Of a DNA stretch of 64,000 bases, positions 19,328-32,150 are shown in pieces. Location of the stretch: positions 62,001-126,000 of the forward strand of contig JACVTC010000077.1 of the NCBI GenBank assembly GCA_016946835.1, in the 5' to 3' direction. The notes under the pieces were generated by a model. The model searched no databases and was not told the DNA's origin. It saw nothing but the letters and a program-made list of their open reading frames with translations. Source of the stretch: Neocallimastix lanati (nom. inval.). Its lineage: Eukaryota; Neocallimastigomycota; Neocallimastigomycetes; Neocallimastigales; Neocallimastigaceae. Position numbers and translations under genes: made by a program. The number at the start of each line of letters is the position of its first letter. The stretch's first letter is position 1.

Positions 19328-22300
19328 GACAGGATTATTTCGTGAATTATCTAAAAATGAAGAATTAATAGAATTAATGTAATATTTATTATTATTAATT
19401 GGACTTGAATTAACATAATTATCTAAATAATCTTCATTGTTTAATTGATTATAATTATTTAAATTTGATCTTGGACTATAGTTATGTCTAAGAGAATTAA
19501 ATAATAATGAATTGTTATTATTGATAGCATTTACCTTATTTTCAATTATCTTATTATTATTATTATCAGTATTATTATCATTAGAAAAAGATGGTATTGA
19601 TAATGGTGATTTATAATTATTTCTTGCTAAATTATGTTGAGCTTGAATTTCTTTTGTAAGTTCACTTTGAACTTTTATAGGTGAATTATTATTAATACTT
19701 GATGAAATGTCATGATTGTCTTCATCATTCATATCAACAAATAAATCAGGTGACGCAGTATGCTTATCAAATGAATTAAAATTTGAATTTGAATTAAAAT
19801 TTGAACCATTTCCATATTTATTTCTCAAATTTGGAGGAATATATTTTTCTGTAGATGGTGTTTTAAATGAGGATGATGACTGTATTGATTTTGGATTATT
19901 AATTAGAGTTTTAGTTGATTCGTTCGTAGAAATCAAAGGTTTTATTTCTTATAAAAAATAAATAAATTTAAATAAATAAATAAATAATAAAAATAAGTAT
20001 ATAAATAAATAATAATACTATAAATAAATACTAATATATTAATATATAAAAATAATTATAACAATAATATTAAAAATAATATGAAATGCAAATATATTTA
20101 TTTACCTTTTTTAAGAGAATAATCTGATTTCGATCCTGTATTTTTTATATCATTATCATTATTTAATTCTAATTTTTTTGGATTATCCTTTGTTGAATCA
20201 TTATCTATACAATAATTTTTATCATTAGAATAACTATTAAAATAACTATCTGGCGATATGGATTTATATTTTCCTTCCTTTAAATTTTTTGGAGTTGGTG
20301 CACGGTATTTTAAATTCTTAATATCAACAGTAAGATGAACTGGAGATGAATTCGTTGAATTATAATTCATTGTAGTTTCTTATATAAAAATAAATATAAA
20401 AAATAAAAAATAAAAAATGTTATGAAAATTTGATATAATTATTATTATAAATTATTTTATATTAAATAATATACATTAATATTAATATATATATTCAATA
20501 TATATAACAGGAAGAAATTTTTTTTTTTTTTTTTTTTTTTTACCTTTTTTATTATCTAAATCATTTTCTTCATAATTATCATTAGATTTACCTTTATATG
20601 AATTACTATATTTACCATATTTATAATTCGACTTATTACTATAATTTTTATTCCAATCATTAATTTCATTAGATTTTCTATTACTACGTATATCACTGAA
20701 AAAGTTTTTTGTCGGTAATGAACGAGATAAATCTTCTTCGTTCCTTTTATTGTAGTTACGATTAGTAAATAATTTTATATCATCATTTTCTATTTTATCA
20801 GAATATGGTGGAATTGGAGGTCTATATTTTGGAACTTCTATTTTTATTAAATAGTTAAAAATATATTGTAAAAAAAAAAAAAAAATAAAAATAAAAAAAA
20901 AAAAAAATAAAAAAAAAAAAAAAAATAAAAACAAAAAAAAAAAAAAAAAATAAAAATAAAAATAAAAAAATAAAAAAAAAAAAAAAATTAATTACTTAAT
21001 TAATAAACAAAATAACCATAATTATAGTAATTATTAAAAAATTATAATTTATAATATATTAATCTAAAGAAAGAATATATATATTTAAATATAATTTATA
21101 TTTATATTTTACCATTTTTATCAAAACTTTTGGAAACTTTTAAATTATCTATTTTATTTGTTATTTCATCATCACTGTGACTATGAGTTTTATTATTATA
21201 AATTTCCTCTTCATTATCATATATACGATCATATCTATTTGATTTAATATCCAGTGTGTTTTTTGTTGGAGAAGACTCACTTGATGAGCTATCTTGGTTA
21301 TATTTTTTATTTATATAATACTTATTATTCTTTGATTTATTATCATTATAAGAATAAGAATGATATTCCATAGGTGTATATAATTTATTATTGTAGCTAT
21401 TATTATAATTTCTTCCTTCCCAATTCGAATTATTTTTATAATTTCTTTCTAAATTTAAACCTTCAAGATAAGAATTGGTATATTGATATTGATAATGATA
21501 TTCATTATTTTTATCATGATTTCCTATACTATAATTCATTGATAATCGTTTATTATTATTACTATTATTTACAAATTTATTTCGTAAGCCTATTTTATTA
21601 CTAGGAAAATTTGTGTAATTATTGTTATTTGTATTATTACTATTGTTGTAGTTGTTGTTGTTGTTGTTGTTGAATGATTTTGAATAATTACTTGCACTAT
21701 ATTTTCTTGGACTGTTTATTGTTTCCTTCTGTGTTGAGATAACGCCATTACAAATAGTATTTGACCTAGAATGTTTATTTTGTCCGGTTATATTATTACT
21801 ATTGCTTTCATTTTCAGGCATAAATATTAATTCACTATTATTAGAAATACTATATCCAGTATCATTGTTATTATTAAAATAACCCTTTTTATCCATATTA
21901 ATTGGTGAACTACCATCATGATACTGTGAATTGAAATATGAATAATTATTATTTCTAAGAGAAGAAAATGTTCCTTCTCTTTCTCTTCTTGGTGTTGATG
22001 AATGCGGTGATGGTGAAACAGAAAAATTATTGTTTCTTGAATTAAATGAAGTATTCAGTTGAGAAGGTGAATTTGTTCCTTTTGAAAAGTAAATTGGTTT
22101 TGACGAATTCCACCCAGGACTAAGTGTATTATCTTCAAAATTATTAGAATAATAATATCTATCTCTTTCTGTACGTCCTAGACTATTATATTGAAAAGAT
22201 CTTGACAAAGAATTATTCATATTTAATGGAGAAATATAATTCCCTTTATTGTTTCCCATTGATACATAGTCAAAGTTATTATTAGCATTTGGATAATGAT

Positions 22301-23105
22301 ATTTGGGTGAACTTAATTCACTAAAATTAACATTACCATTTTTATATTCCTGATCGCTATTTTGATTATTATTCCCATTACCATTATTATACTTATTGAA
22401 ATTTGTAGATTTAGGTTGTTTCATGTAATCATCATCAAATTTTCTTTTATCTTGTTCTTGCGATTGATCAATCAAGAATTGAATTAATTTATCTTTCATT
22501 TCCTCACCAAGAGAAGATCTAAATTCTGGGGTGGAATTAGCAATTTCTGAACACTTTATAAATACAACAACTATTTTTATCTTTTTACAAATACGCTTTA
22601 TTTCCTCGATATATTCTTCACTACCTTCGTTTGGAATTACACACAATATAAGCTGAGGTTTATCAACACTTTCACTAAAAAGATTATTTACTTCTGCTTG
22701 ATGACTAATTTGTTTTGTAATAGCTGTTAATAAAAACGGAATAGTAGAAACACCATCTTCCATAGAGGACCAATGAATGTCAACACCTTTATCTCCAATA
22801 ATCATACATTCTACATCATTACATAAATCATCAATAAAATTTCGAACTGTACAAGTAAATGGTACATTTGGACCTAATAAAAGAACTGCCCATTGTAATA
22901 ATTCAGGTACATTTATGAATGCATTATATATTTTCGAATTTACTGGTTCATCTTTGAAAAAATTTTTTTTGTTTGTATTAAATTCATTATCTGAATGAGG
23001 AGAGCTATTATTAACCTCTCTTGAATTAGCTTTATCTATTGCAACTAAGAAATGTTCAGCATCGTCTTGCATAAATGTTTCATACGGATTCGGCATCATA
23101 TTCAC
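19241..23105 (-). CDS. Asn-rich protein with Argonaute MID-like N-terminal domain
   Basis: Four exons: 23105-21113, 20837-20544, 20378-20106 and 19947-19241; product 1088 aa. Residues 60-212 look folded: LLQWAVLLLG (69-78), VRNFIDDLCND (87-97), PQLILCVIPN (150-159), EEYIEEIKRIC (163-173) and a VVVFIKCSE strand (179-187). Order and motifs resemble the MID domain of Argonaute/Piwi (hydrophobic W-A strand, QLxLxVxP strand, then Y-x-E-x-K-R). No PAZ or PIWI domain is visible. The Gln that helps bind the guide 5' phosphate appears as Lys184, and the Y-to-K spacing is one residue longer. The rest is Asn/Ser/Tyr-rich and disordered. Three later exons each begin with a Glu codon completed across a phase-1 junction and each carry a Tyr-Pro motif: KYRPPIPPY, KYRAPTPK and KYIPPNLR (889-895). 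The last is like the YIPPHLR motif of DDX3/Ded1. The MID assignment is inference; an unrelated Rossmann-like fold is possible. The ATG at 23105 is the first in frame. Confidence 0.8.
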
Positions 23106-23339
23106 TTTTATTTTTTTTTTTTAATATTAATGATGTTATTAAATAATAATTTAATTATTATTCCTTGTTTTCAATATCGATAAAAAAAAAAAAAAAAAAA
23201 AAATCTTTTTTGGGGTTTTATATTGGAATGAAATATGTGTTTACAAATTATCCTTTATTTTTCTTATTTTCAATTATATCTGATTAATTATTAATTAAAA
23301 TTAGTCAATAGCTATTAAATTAATGAATAGCTTAATAAT

Positions 23340-23371
<32 letters not shown>

Positions 23372-24870
23372 TTAAATAGCCTTATATTATATATAATAAT
23401 ATACTTTTTTCAAATTAAATAAAAAAAAAAAAAAATATTTTTTAAAAATGCAAAAAAAAAAAAAGACTTTATTATTATTGTTATTACTACTATATATTGT
23501 TTCCTTTATTATTATTATTTTATCTTATTTCATTTATTTATTTTTTTCTTGCAAAACTTTTATTATTCATTGATAAATATATTATCAAAGATTATATATA
23601 TACAAATTAACAAAATTATTAATTATTAAATTTTATAATTAAATATATAAAAAATACTTTATAAAGAAATTATTATTCTTACCTTTATTTGAGGGAACTT
23701 TGATAAAAAAATAAATAAATAAATAAAAGCTACTTGAATAATTCATATAATAAGATATTTATATATTATATTATAAAATAATAATAATAATAATAATAAT
23801 AATAGTAGTAGTAGTAGTAGTAATTATAATAGTTATAATAGTTATATATTTATTATTATAATATAATATTCTTTCTTCTATTATCTCTCTCTTTTCCTCT
23901 TATTTCGTATTAAAAATATTTTCTCACTATTATTAATATTATTAGTATTTTTTTTTATATTTAAATATATATGTTAGTATTAAACATATAAATAATACAA
24001 ACTAATATTAAAATAGCAATAATCAAAATTTTAAATTAACTTTTAATTTTTTTAAAAAAAAAATAGTAAATATTTATTGTATATTATTTTCCATATAGTA
24101 TTCTTTATTTTTGTATTATTTTTTTTAAATATATACTCATTCTCTTTTATATTTTTTTGTTCAACATTGTAAGAAGCTAATATTTATATAAATATTTCTT
24201 TTATTATTATATAATTCCAAACAAAATTCTAATGTTGTATGAAATTTAAATTATAACTTTCTATTATTGATTTATGTTGTATATTTTGAAAATTAATTTG
24301 TTGCTTTATTATATATTTGTAGAAAAGTTTATGTTAAGGGTATAAGGGATACATATAACATACATTTATGAAAGTACTGATGATGTAGTGGTATTATAAT
24401 AAAAGAATAAATATATTATTATATTGAATATTACTATTTTTTTTTATAAAATTTCAATCAATTCATCATTAAATTATTAATATTATTATTAAAAGTAAAA
24501 AAAAATAATAATAATAATAAAACACTATAAAATATTAATTTATTTACTAAATAATTGCTTCATTATTATTTATTTTAATAAAAATTTAATAGTATTAAAA
24601 ATATTTTTAATGAATAAAAAAAAACTTTATTATTGTTATTTTTTCTTTAAAATTTCAATTACATTAATTATTTCTATTTAAAATTCTTTTTAGTGTATTT
24701 TTTTAGAAAAAAAATAATAATAATAATAATAATAATAAATTAATCCTCTTAATCTCTATATTGAAATAATTAATATAATTATAATAAAATTATAAATAAT
24801 ATTTAAAAAAACAATTAAAAAAATTATAATAAATTAAATTTTTATTGATAATAAATAATAATTTAATGCC

Positions 24871-24901
<31 letters not shown>

Positions 24902-25440
24902 GATATTAATTAAGAAATTTTATTTGTGTACCTTTAATTTAAATAATCATTTTTAAAAAATAATGAAATAATTATTTAAAATTTTTATAAATAATAAATC
25001 CATTTATAATATATTACTGATAATTAAATTTCATTTTAATTTATTATATTAAAAAAAAAAAAAAAATTCAAAAATTATCTATTATAAATTATCAAATCAT
25101 CCTATCATCCTATAATGAATAATGTATATATTAACTTTAAATCTAATATTTTCATTTTATGATTTAAACATCTACTTATAATTTTTAAGAATAATGAAGT
25201 ATTCGATTATTCGATCTATATATTTTAAAATAAAAATTTGACCGTTTTTGCTGATAAAGTTTATTATATATAATCAGTGGCTTTATTTTTTTGTATTATA
25301 TATGTAATATTAAAATATATATAAATACTGGAAAATATTTAACTGCTCATTTTAATCAATCTATTTTGAAATAGATAAAACTTTATTTATAATTGTTTTT
25401 AATAAACACTAATTTAAAAAAAAAAAAAAATTATGTAATA
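23106..25440. other. Intergenic, no gene seen
   Basis: 5' flank of the MID-like gene, with long poly(A)/poly(T) tracts (23189-23203, 23341-23368), AAT/AGT trinucleotide runs (about 23780-23820) and AT spacer. I could not find an exon with a credible splice frame. Confidence 0.5.
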
Positions 25441-25680
25441 TTTTATTTTATTTTATTTTATTTTATTTTATTTTATTTTATTTTATTTTATTTTATTTTA
25501 TTTTATTTTATTTTATTTTATTTTATTTTATTTTATTTTATTTTATTTTATTTTATTTTATTTTATTTTATTTTATTTTATTTTATTTTATTTTATTTTA
25601 TTTTATTTTATTTTATTTTATTTTATTTTATTTTATTTTATTTAATTTTATTTTATTTTATTTTATTTTATTTTATTTTA
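25436..25680. repeat. (TTTTA)n microsatellite
   Basis: About 48 nearly perfect pentamer units with one slippage variant near 25643. It leads directly into the 52-57-bp minisatellite. Confidence 0.95.
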
Positions 25681-25925
25681 TTAAATCTGTACTTTATATT
25701 CATATTTCTACTATTTATTTTATTTTATTTTATTAAATCTGTACTTTATATTCATATTTCTACTATTTATTTTATTTTATTTTATTAAATCTGTACTTTA
25801 TATTCATATTTCTACTATTTATTTTATTTTATTTTATTTTATTAAATCTGTACTTTATATTTAATATTTCTGTTATTTATTTTATTTTATTTTATTTTAT
25901 TTTATTTTATTTTATTTTATTTTAT
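25681..25925. repeat. Minisatellite, four units of 52-57 bp
   Basis: The core AAATCTGTACTTTATATTCA starts at 25683, 25735 and 25787, with a shorter match at 25844. Spacings are 52, 52 and 57. Each unit is the core plus TATTTCTACTATTTA plus a variable number of TTTTA pentamers, so the satellite grew from the adjacent pentamer array. The fourth unit diverges and is followed by more TTTTA. Confidence 0.9.
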
Positions 25926-25929
25926 TCTT

Positions 25930-26803
25930 TTAATATCAATACAAATAATTTCATTATATGTTATTAAAATTTTAATTTTGCTTCTAATTATTTATATATA
26001 ATAATAAATAAATATATAGATATTTATCGAAATAATATTTTTTGTAAAAACAAAAATATATATATATAAATTTATTATTGAATAATAAATGGTATATTTT
26101 ATTGTAAAATATATATGTTAATGAAAATAATATTATTTATTTCATAATAATAATAATAATAGGAAAAAAAAATAAATATATCCAATGAATAATTATAGGC
26201 CTATGAATAATATTCACACTAATTTATACAGTTATTAATATCAAGATAAAAATTAAAGACTACCTTTCAAAAAAAAAAAAAAAAAGAAAGAAAGAAAGAG
26301 AAATTTTATTGGTTAATAATTAATAATTCATCATTAAATTTTTGTATTTATCAATAGAATGAAAATTTTACGATATGAGGCGTAGAAAAATATTTGTATT
26401 ATATATTATTTTGATCTATTAAATTTCTTAAATAAAAATAATAAATTAAATATAATAAATAATAATAATAAAAAAAAAGGTTTTTTTTTAATATAATAAT
26501 TATTATTGCATAATGAAACAAATTTATTTATTTACTTTCTCATAAAAAATAAAAATATATATATATATTTAATTTATAAACATTTTTCCATGAAATTCGT
26601 ATATAAATAAATATCAGCTTTTTTATATACATTTTATTATTTTATTTATCATTATTATTTTTTTTATTTTATTTTATTTTATTTTATTCCATTTTTAATT
26701 TTATTTCTTTCTCAATATTTAATACTTTTAATTATTATTAAGTATATATATGTATATATATATATATATTTTATTTCTTTATATATATATTTTTTTTTAT
26801 TTT

Positions 26804-26837
<34 letters not shown>

Positions 26838-26900
26838 TATTATTATTTAGTTTTTTTTTTTTAACTTTTTTTTCTTCATAAATTTTTAAACTAATATTTT
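25930..26900. other. Intergenic, no gene seen
   Basis: 3' flank of VPS35: AT spacer with an AAAG run near 26284-26300, a TA run near 26755-26770 and poly(T) 26811-26835. No coding signal. Confidence 0.55.
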
Positions 26901-26903
26901 TAT

Positions 26904-28002
26904 TTATTTATCAAGAACAACTTCTCCCCATCTTTTAGCTTCCAAGTAATCACCACTACGACTAGATTCTTCTTTTTTTAATGCTATATATGTTAAAGTA
27001 TTTTGGAAATGCTTTAATACAACATCACTAAACTTATTAGTACTGTTATCAAAAATACTTGTTGGATTTAATGCTAAATTCTTTGATGAAAGCTGTGGTA
27101 AAGTACTTTCTGGGTGTAATGATGAAAAACCTGGAACAGCATTATCCAAGTTTTTTATGTTTGTTTGTATAAGATCTATTAATGAATTAAGATATTTTAC
27201 TGTAATCTATATATAAATATATATATATAAATAATATAATAATAAACATATATATTAATATTAAATTGAATTTTAATAATATAACAAAATATAATAAATA
27301 TTGTATATTTTTTATCAATAATTTTTATCTATTTATCTATTTTTATTTTTATTTTTATTCTTTATTTTTTTTTTTTTTTTTTTTTTTGTTGTTGTTTATT
27401 TTTATTTTTATTTTTATTTTTATTTTTATTTTTATTTTTATTTTTATTTTTATTTTTATTTTTCTATTATTACCATTTCATTTCTTTCTTGGAAATACCA
27501 TATATAACGTTCTAATATTTCAATAAAGAGTTCAATATTAACGGTTTGGTCCATTACACTATCAGCAATCTTAAGAGCTTTTTGCAAACATTCCAAAACA
27601 CGTTTACCATTTCTATAAACACCATGAGTTTCATTATCTGTACCAAATCCAGTAAATGCATCATTTTCCTTTTCAGTATCATTTTCTATTTCATTATTAT
27701 TATTATCAACTTGATTATATTCATTATCAGTAATTGGTTTCCAGAAAATATGACTACATAACACAACACTTCTACATTGATCTACCCTCTTTAATAATTT
27801 TGTACAATGAAGAGCACATTTTGTAATTAACGTATCATAATTATCGTGTGAGAAGATGGTTGCGGTATATAATGAACCAACAATTAATGAAATAGCAGCA
27901 AATTGAGATTTAGATTCAGAGATATTTTCTTCATAGATAGTAAATGCCTAATTATATTTTATATAATTAGAATTATATAAAAATATTAATATAAAATTAG
28001 AA

Positions 28003-28051
<49 letters not shown>

Positions 28052-28545
28052 GTAGTAGTAGTAGTAGTAGTAGTAATAGTAGTAGTAGTAGTAAAAATAG
28101 TAATAAATAAAAATAGATTCTTAAATTAATTCATCCATACATAAATAAATAACTATAATATATATATATATAAACTTACTTCAACATAAAAGTCATAAGC
28201 ATTATTTTCAAAGTTAATACCTGCTCTATCAGCTGTTTGTGCAGCTAAAAGATATAATCTAAGAGCCATATCATGTAGACTCATTAATCCATCTTTTATT
28301 TTAATACTAGGTCTACCAAATAAAGTAAAGGAATCAATTTCATCAAAGTTTTCTCTAGCTGAATTTAGTGATGATATAGTTTGATTAATAAATCTGAATA
28401 ATACTGATAATTTTGGTTCTATTGTATCTCTCTAAAATTAATATTATTTTAATTCAATTTTTTTAAAAAAGAAAAATTTTATATCATATATATTAATTAA
28501 TATTATATATATAATTTACTATTATTTTCATTACTTTTAGTATAA

Positions 28546-28591
<46 letters not shown>

Positions 28592-28856
28592 CATAAATTA
28601 TAAAGACTTACTGGTTCTGTTGAATTAATATACTTATTAGCGAGGTTTATTGAAGCAAATACTATAGATGGTAAAGTAAAACGAATTCTAATATCACCAC
28701 CTTCTCCTATATGCTTTCTTGCTGCAGATAATAACTATTTCAAATTATATTTAAAATTTGTTTAAGAAATATGAAAGATATGAAACATATATTTAATTAT
28801 TGTATTGGATTTGTTATAAAATATTTTTCTTATAATTAATATAAAATTTAAAAATA

Positions 28857-28891
<35 letters not shown>

Positions 28892-29913
28892 TTTTATTTC
28901 TTTTTTTTTTTTTAATTTTTATTTTTATTACTTGATTCAACTTACTTCAAATTCTTTATCTAAATCAGGTTCATCATCACTGCCAAGATGTACTAATTTT
29001 AACATTTTGGCAACAATAGTTTGTTCCTCTACAACATCATCCCAATCTAAATCTTCTTCAAAATTACCTTTTATAATTTCATAATCACTAACTCTTAAAC
29101 CAAAAAGACCACCATCTTTTTGTTCTCTAATCATTACACTACAAAGTTCACCAAAGAATAAATCAACACCTTCAATAGAATTTATAACAAAATTATATTT
29201 AGTTGAAGCTTCTAAAATTGTTTTAGCAACAGAATGGGCAATACGACGTCTTACAGTAAATGGTTGTTGAACTAATAAATCTGTATAATTTCCGGCTAAT
29301 GAGATAGATTTATCAGAAATACCAGTTTGAATACTACTAGATGGCATTGTTAAAAAAGTCAATAAATTCTTATTATAAGTTTGAATTGGAGCAAGAAGTA
29401 AATCTAACAATAATCCTTTACATTTCTTGGTTATTAATTCACCACTTCTGCATATTCGTTTATTTATTTTTATTTTTATTATTATTGTTGTTATTATTTA
29501 TTTGTAATATGAAAATATTGTTATTTATTTACATTTATTTTTATTATATTGTTTATTTAAAATGTCATATAAATAAATAAATACAAATATATATATTTAT
29601 ATAGATATTATTAATACAAATCTTAAAATTAATGATAAAATAAATGAATTAAAAACAATCATTTAACAAACCCTGGTGAATTTGATGTCATTCTAACATT
29701 ATCACTGGCATATCCAAGTACTTTATCCACAAAATCTAATTTTTCAGGATAGCAATTTAAAGATAATTTTACTAACGAAACAAGAAGTGCAATAATATCG
29801 GTAATACTAAATTCCGGTCTTGCCTTTTGTTATAAAAATATAATATATTTATAATTATTTATTTATTTATTTTATTTATTTAATTATTTATTAATATTAT
29901 TTTATTATTATTA

Positions 29914-29955
<42 letters not shown>

Positions 29956-30462
29956 AATTCAAAAATTTATTAATGAGTTATTTATATTATATTAAATCTA
30001 TTAAATCTATTATCTTTTATATACCTTAATTAATTCAGTAATTTGTTCCCAGAATACTTCAAATAAATGAACATCTTCTGGTATTCCACTAATTTCTTTA
30101 CCTTCTTCATTCTCACCTTTTAAGAAAAAAACAAAAATTAATATAATTTTATGTAGAAATTAAATTTTCATTTGTATTAAATACCTTCTGAAGCCATTTC
30201 ATCTCTTGCTCTAGCTGCATAATTAGCAAATCTATCAATTAAACTAATAACAATTTGTTTAACATCAACACCTTTATTTAATTGTGCAGTAGCAGATAAG
30301 AATTCATTAAGTGTATGTAAATGGAAATCATCATGGAAAACCTTTTGATATTAATATTTGAACAATCGATTAAATTAAAATTTGTAATATATATAATTCA
30401 TTTATTTACTTATTTATTTTTTATTTTACTTATTATTACTAATTCTTTCATATTTTATTATC

Positions 30463-30523
<61 letters not shown>

Positions 30524-31746
30524 TTATTTATTTTATTTTATTTTATTTTTATTTTATTTTATTTTATTTTATATTATTTTATTTTATTTTATTTTATTTT
30601 ATTTTATTTTATTAAGCATTAATCCAAATACATTGTAAATTTATAAAAAATCTAATATACATACTTGAATAATAACTTCCATCAAATATTCTTGTGCAAT
30701 GACATCTCTACAACTAACAACTTCTTCTAAAATACTTGGAAGAATAAACTATTTATTATAAAATTAAAATAGCAAATATACATAAAGACATTATATAATA
30801 AATAACAATAATTAATATGATATTAATTATATTTAAAACAATAAATTTATTTATAAAGTTAACAATTTAGAATGTTTTAATAATTAAAATATTACTTACT
30901 GTTTTATACATTTCTAAGTCTACACCATCTAATTGACTGATACGAACAAGATTTGAGCCAACTAAAAGTCTTAATTCTTTTCTTTCTTGTTCTCTCTTTT
31001 CTTTTTCTCTACTTAAACCTTGATGTTGTAAACGAACCCATAATTTATTCATTTCGATAAAGTTCTGTAAAATAAAATGAATAGAATCATTGATATTTCC
31101 ATGTTGACTTAATTTTATATATTCAATATTAAATTATTAAATTTTCATTTATATTATGTTATTATGTATATATTGATATATATTGTTTTAACACATTAAT
31201 TTTTATTTATTTGAAAAAAATTTTTAATTATCTAATAAAATCATATTTTTTTATTAAAAACTAACCTCTTATCTTTTCCAAAAGGCATATAATCTCTTGT
31301 CATAACACTTAAATAATAACGTAAAAATAAACCACGAGTTGGGTGTTGAACACCTCTTGTCATTTCAAGCATATCTTTCATTAATTCTTTAACTGGTGGA
31401 ATATCTTCTACAAATTTATCATGAGCTACACTTTCTTGATTCTGTTGACCAGTGGATGATTCTCCCTCAGTTGTAGTTGGTTCTGGATTATCAGGCAATA
31501 ATTCTTTTGAAACTTTCATAAATACACTACCAACTGTAATCATTAAATACAATCTTGGGATAATACTTCCTGCGTATTGAACAAGTTCATACAAATCTGA
31601 TAAATGATGCTTTTTATTCATATGAGAATCGTATAAATATCTAGTCAAATGACGCATTTCATCAAATATTGCCATATCTTTTTTATAAATTTAAATTTAT
31701 AATTTAAATAATTTAAATAAATAAAATATACCGAAATAAATTATTA

Positions 31747-31833
<87 letters not shown>

Positions 31834-32150
31834 TAATAAATTTTACATAATTCATAATAATTCTTTGGAGTTAAAAATGAAGTACGAAGTTCTGAAAGCA
31901 TATCTGAACAATGTTTTAAAGCATCCATTAATTTATCGTTTTCCTTTATTTTTATAAATTTAATTAATTATAAATATTATTAAAAATTCAATATATATAT
32001 ATTATTTCTTTTTATATTAAAAAAACAAAATTTATTTAAATAAATTTGCTTTACCAAGCTTTTTCTCATATTATAGGCTTCATATTTAACAATTTTTAAT
32101 GCTTCATTTAACACTTTTTGTTGATCTTCCAAAGGTGGTGTATAAGACAT
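26904..32150 (-). CDS. VPS35: Retromer cargo-recognition subunit VPS35
   Basis: Thirteen exons: 32150-32055, 31943-31847, 31677-31266, 31107-30900, 30748-30665, 30341-30185, 30116-30025, 29823-29672, 29447-28946, 28734-28612, 28431-28180, 27947-27474 and 27206-26904. Phases all agree; product 983 aa (human is 796, the excess being low-complexity inserts). VPS35 is the alpha-solenoid scaffold of retromer, which returns cargo from endosomes to the Golgi or plasma membrane. Diagnostic stretches run along the whole protein: [20 protein letters not shown], then [18 protein letters not shown] (the PRLYL-type VPS26-binding segment lies here), [58 protein letters not shown] and [15 protein letters not shown]. 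The usual C-terminal ending is replaced by WGEVVLDK. One intron (donor at 29671) begins GTTTGT, less standard than the GTAAGT/GTATNT used elsewhere. An internal Gln/Ser/Thr insert (about residues 115-135) and an Asn/Glu insert before VYRNGKRV are lineage-specific. Confidence 0.95.
31748..31832. repeat. (AAT)n in VPS35 intron
   Basis: About 28 AAT units between exons 2 and 3. Other VPS35 introns hold AGT/AAT (27998-28090), poly(T) (28551-28588), TTTTTA (27392-27463), ATT (30466-30520) and TTTTA (30531-30613) runs. Confidence 0.9.

Noticed and set aside
19241-23105. The Asn-rich tail as a prion-like functional domain
   Set aside because: Asn runs occur in several proteins of this window and follow from AAT repeats, so composition alone is not evidence of function.
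25393-25788. 131-residue Phe/Tyr/Ile repeat frame
   Set aside because: It is a read-through of the TTTTA array with no other coding evidence.
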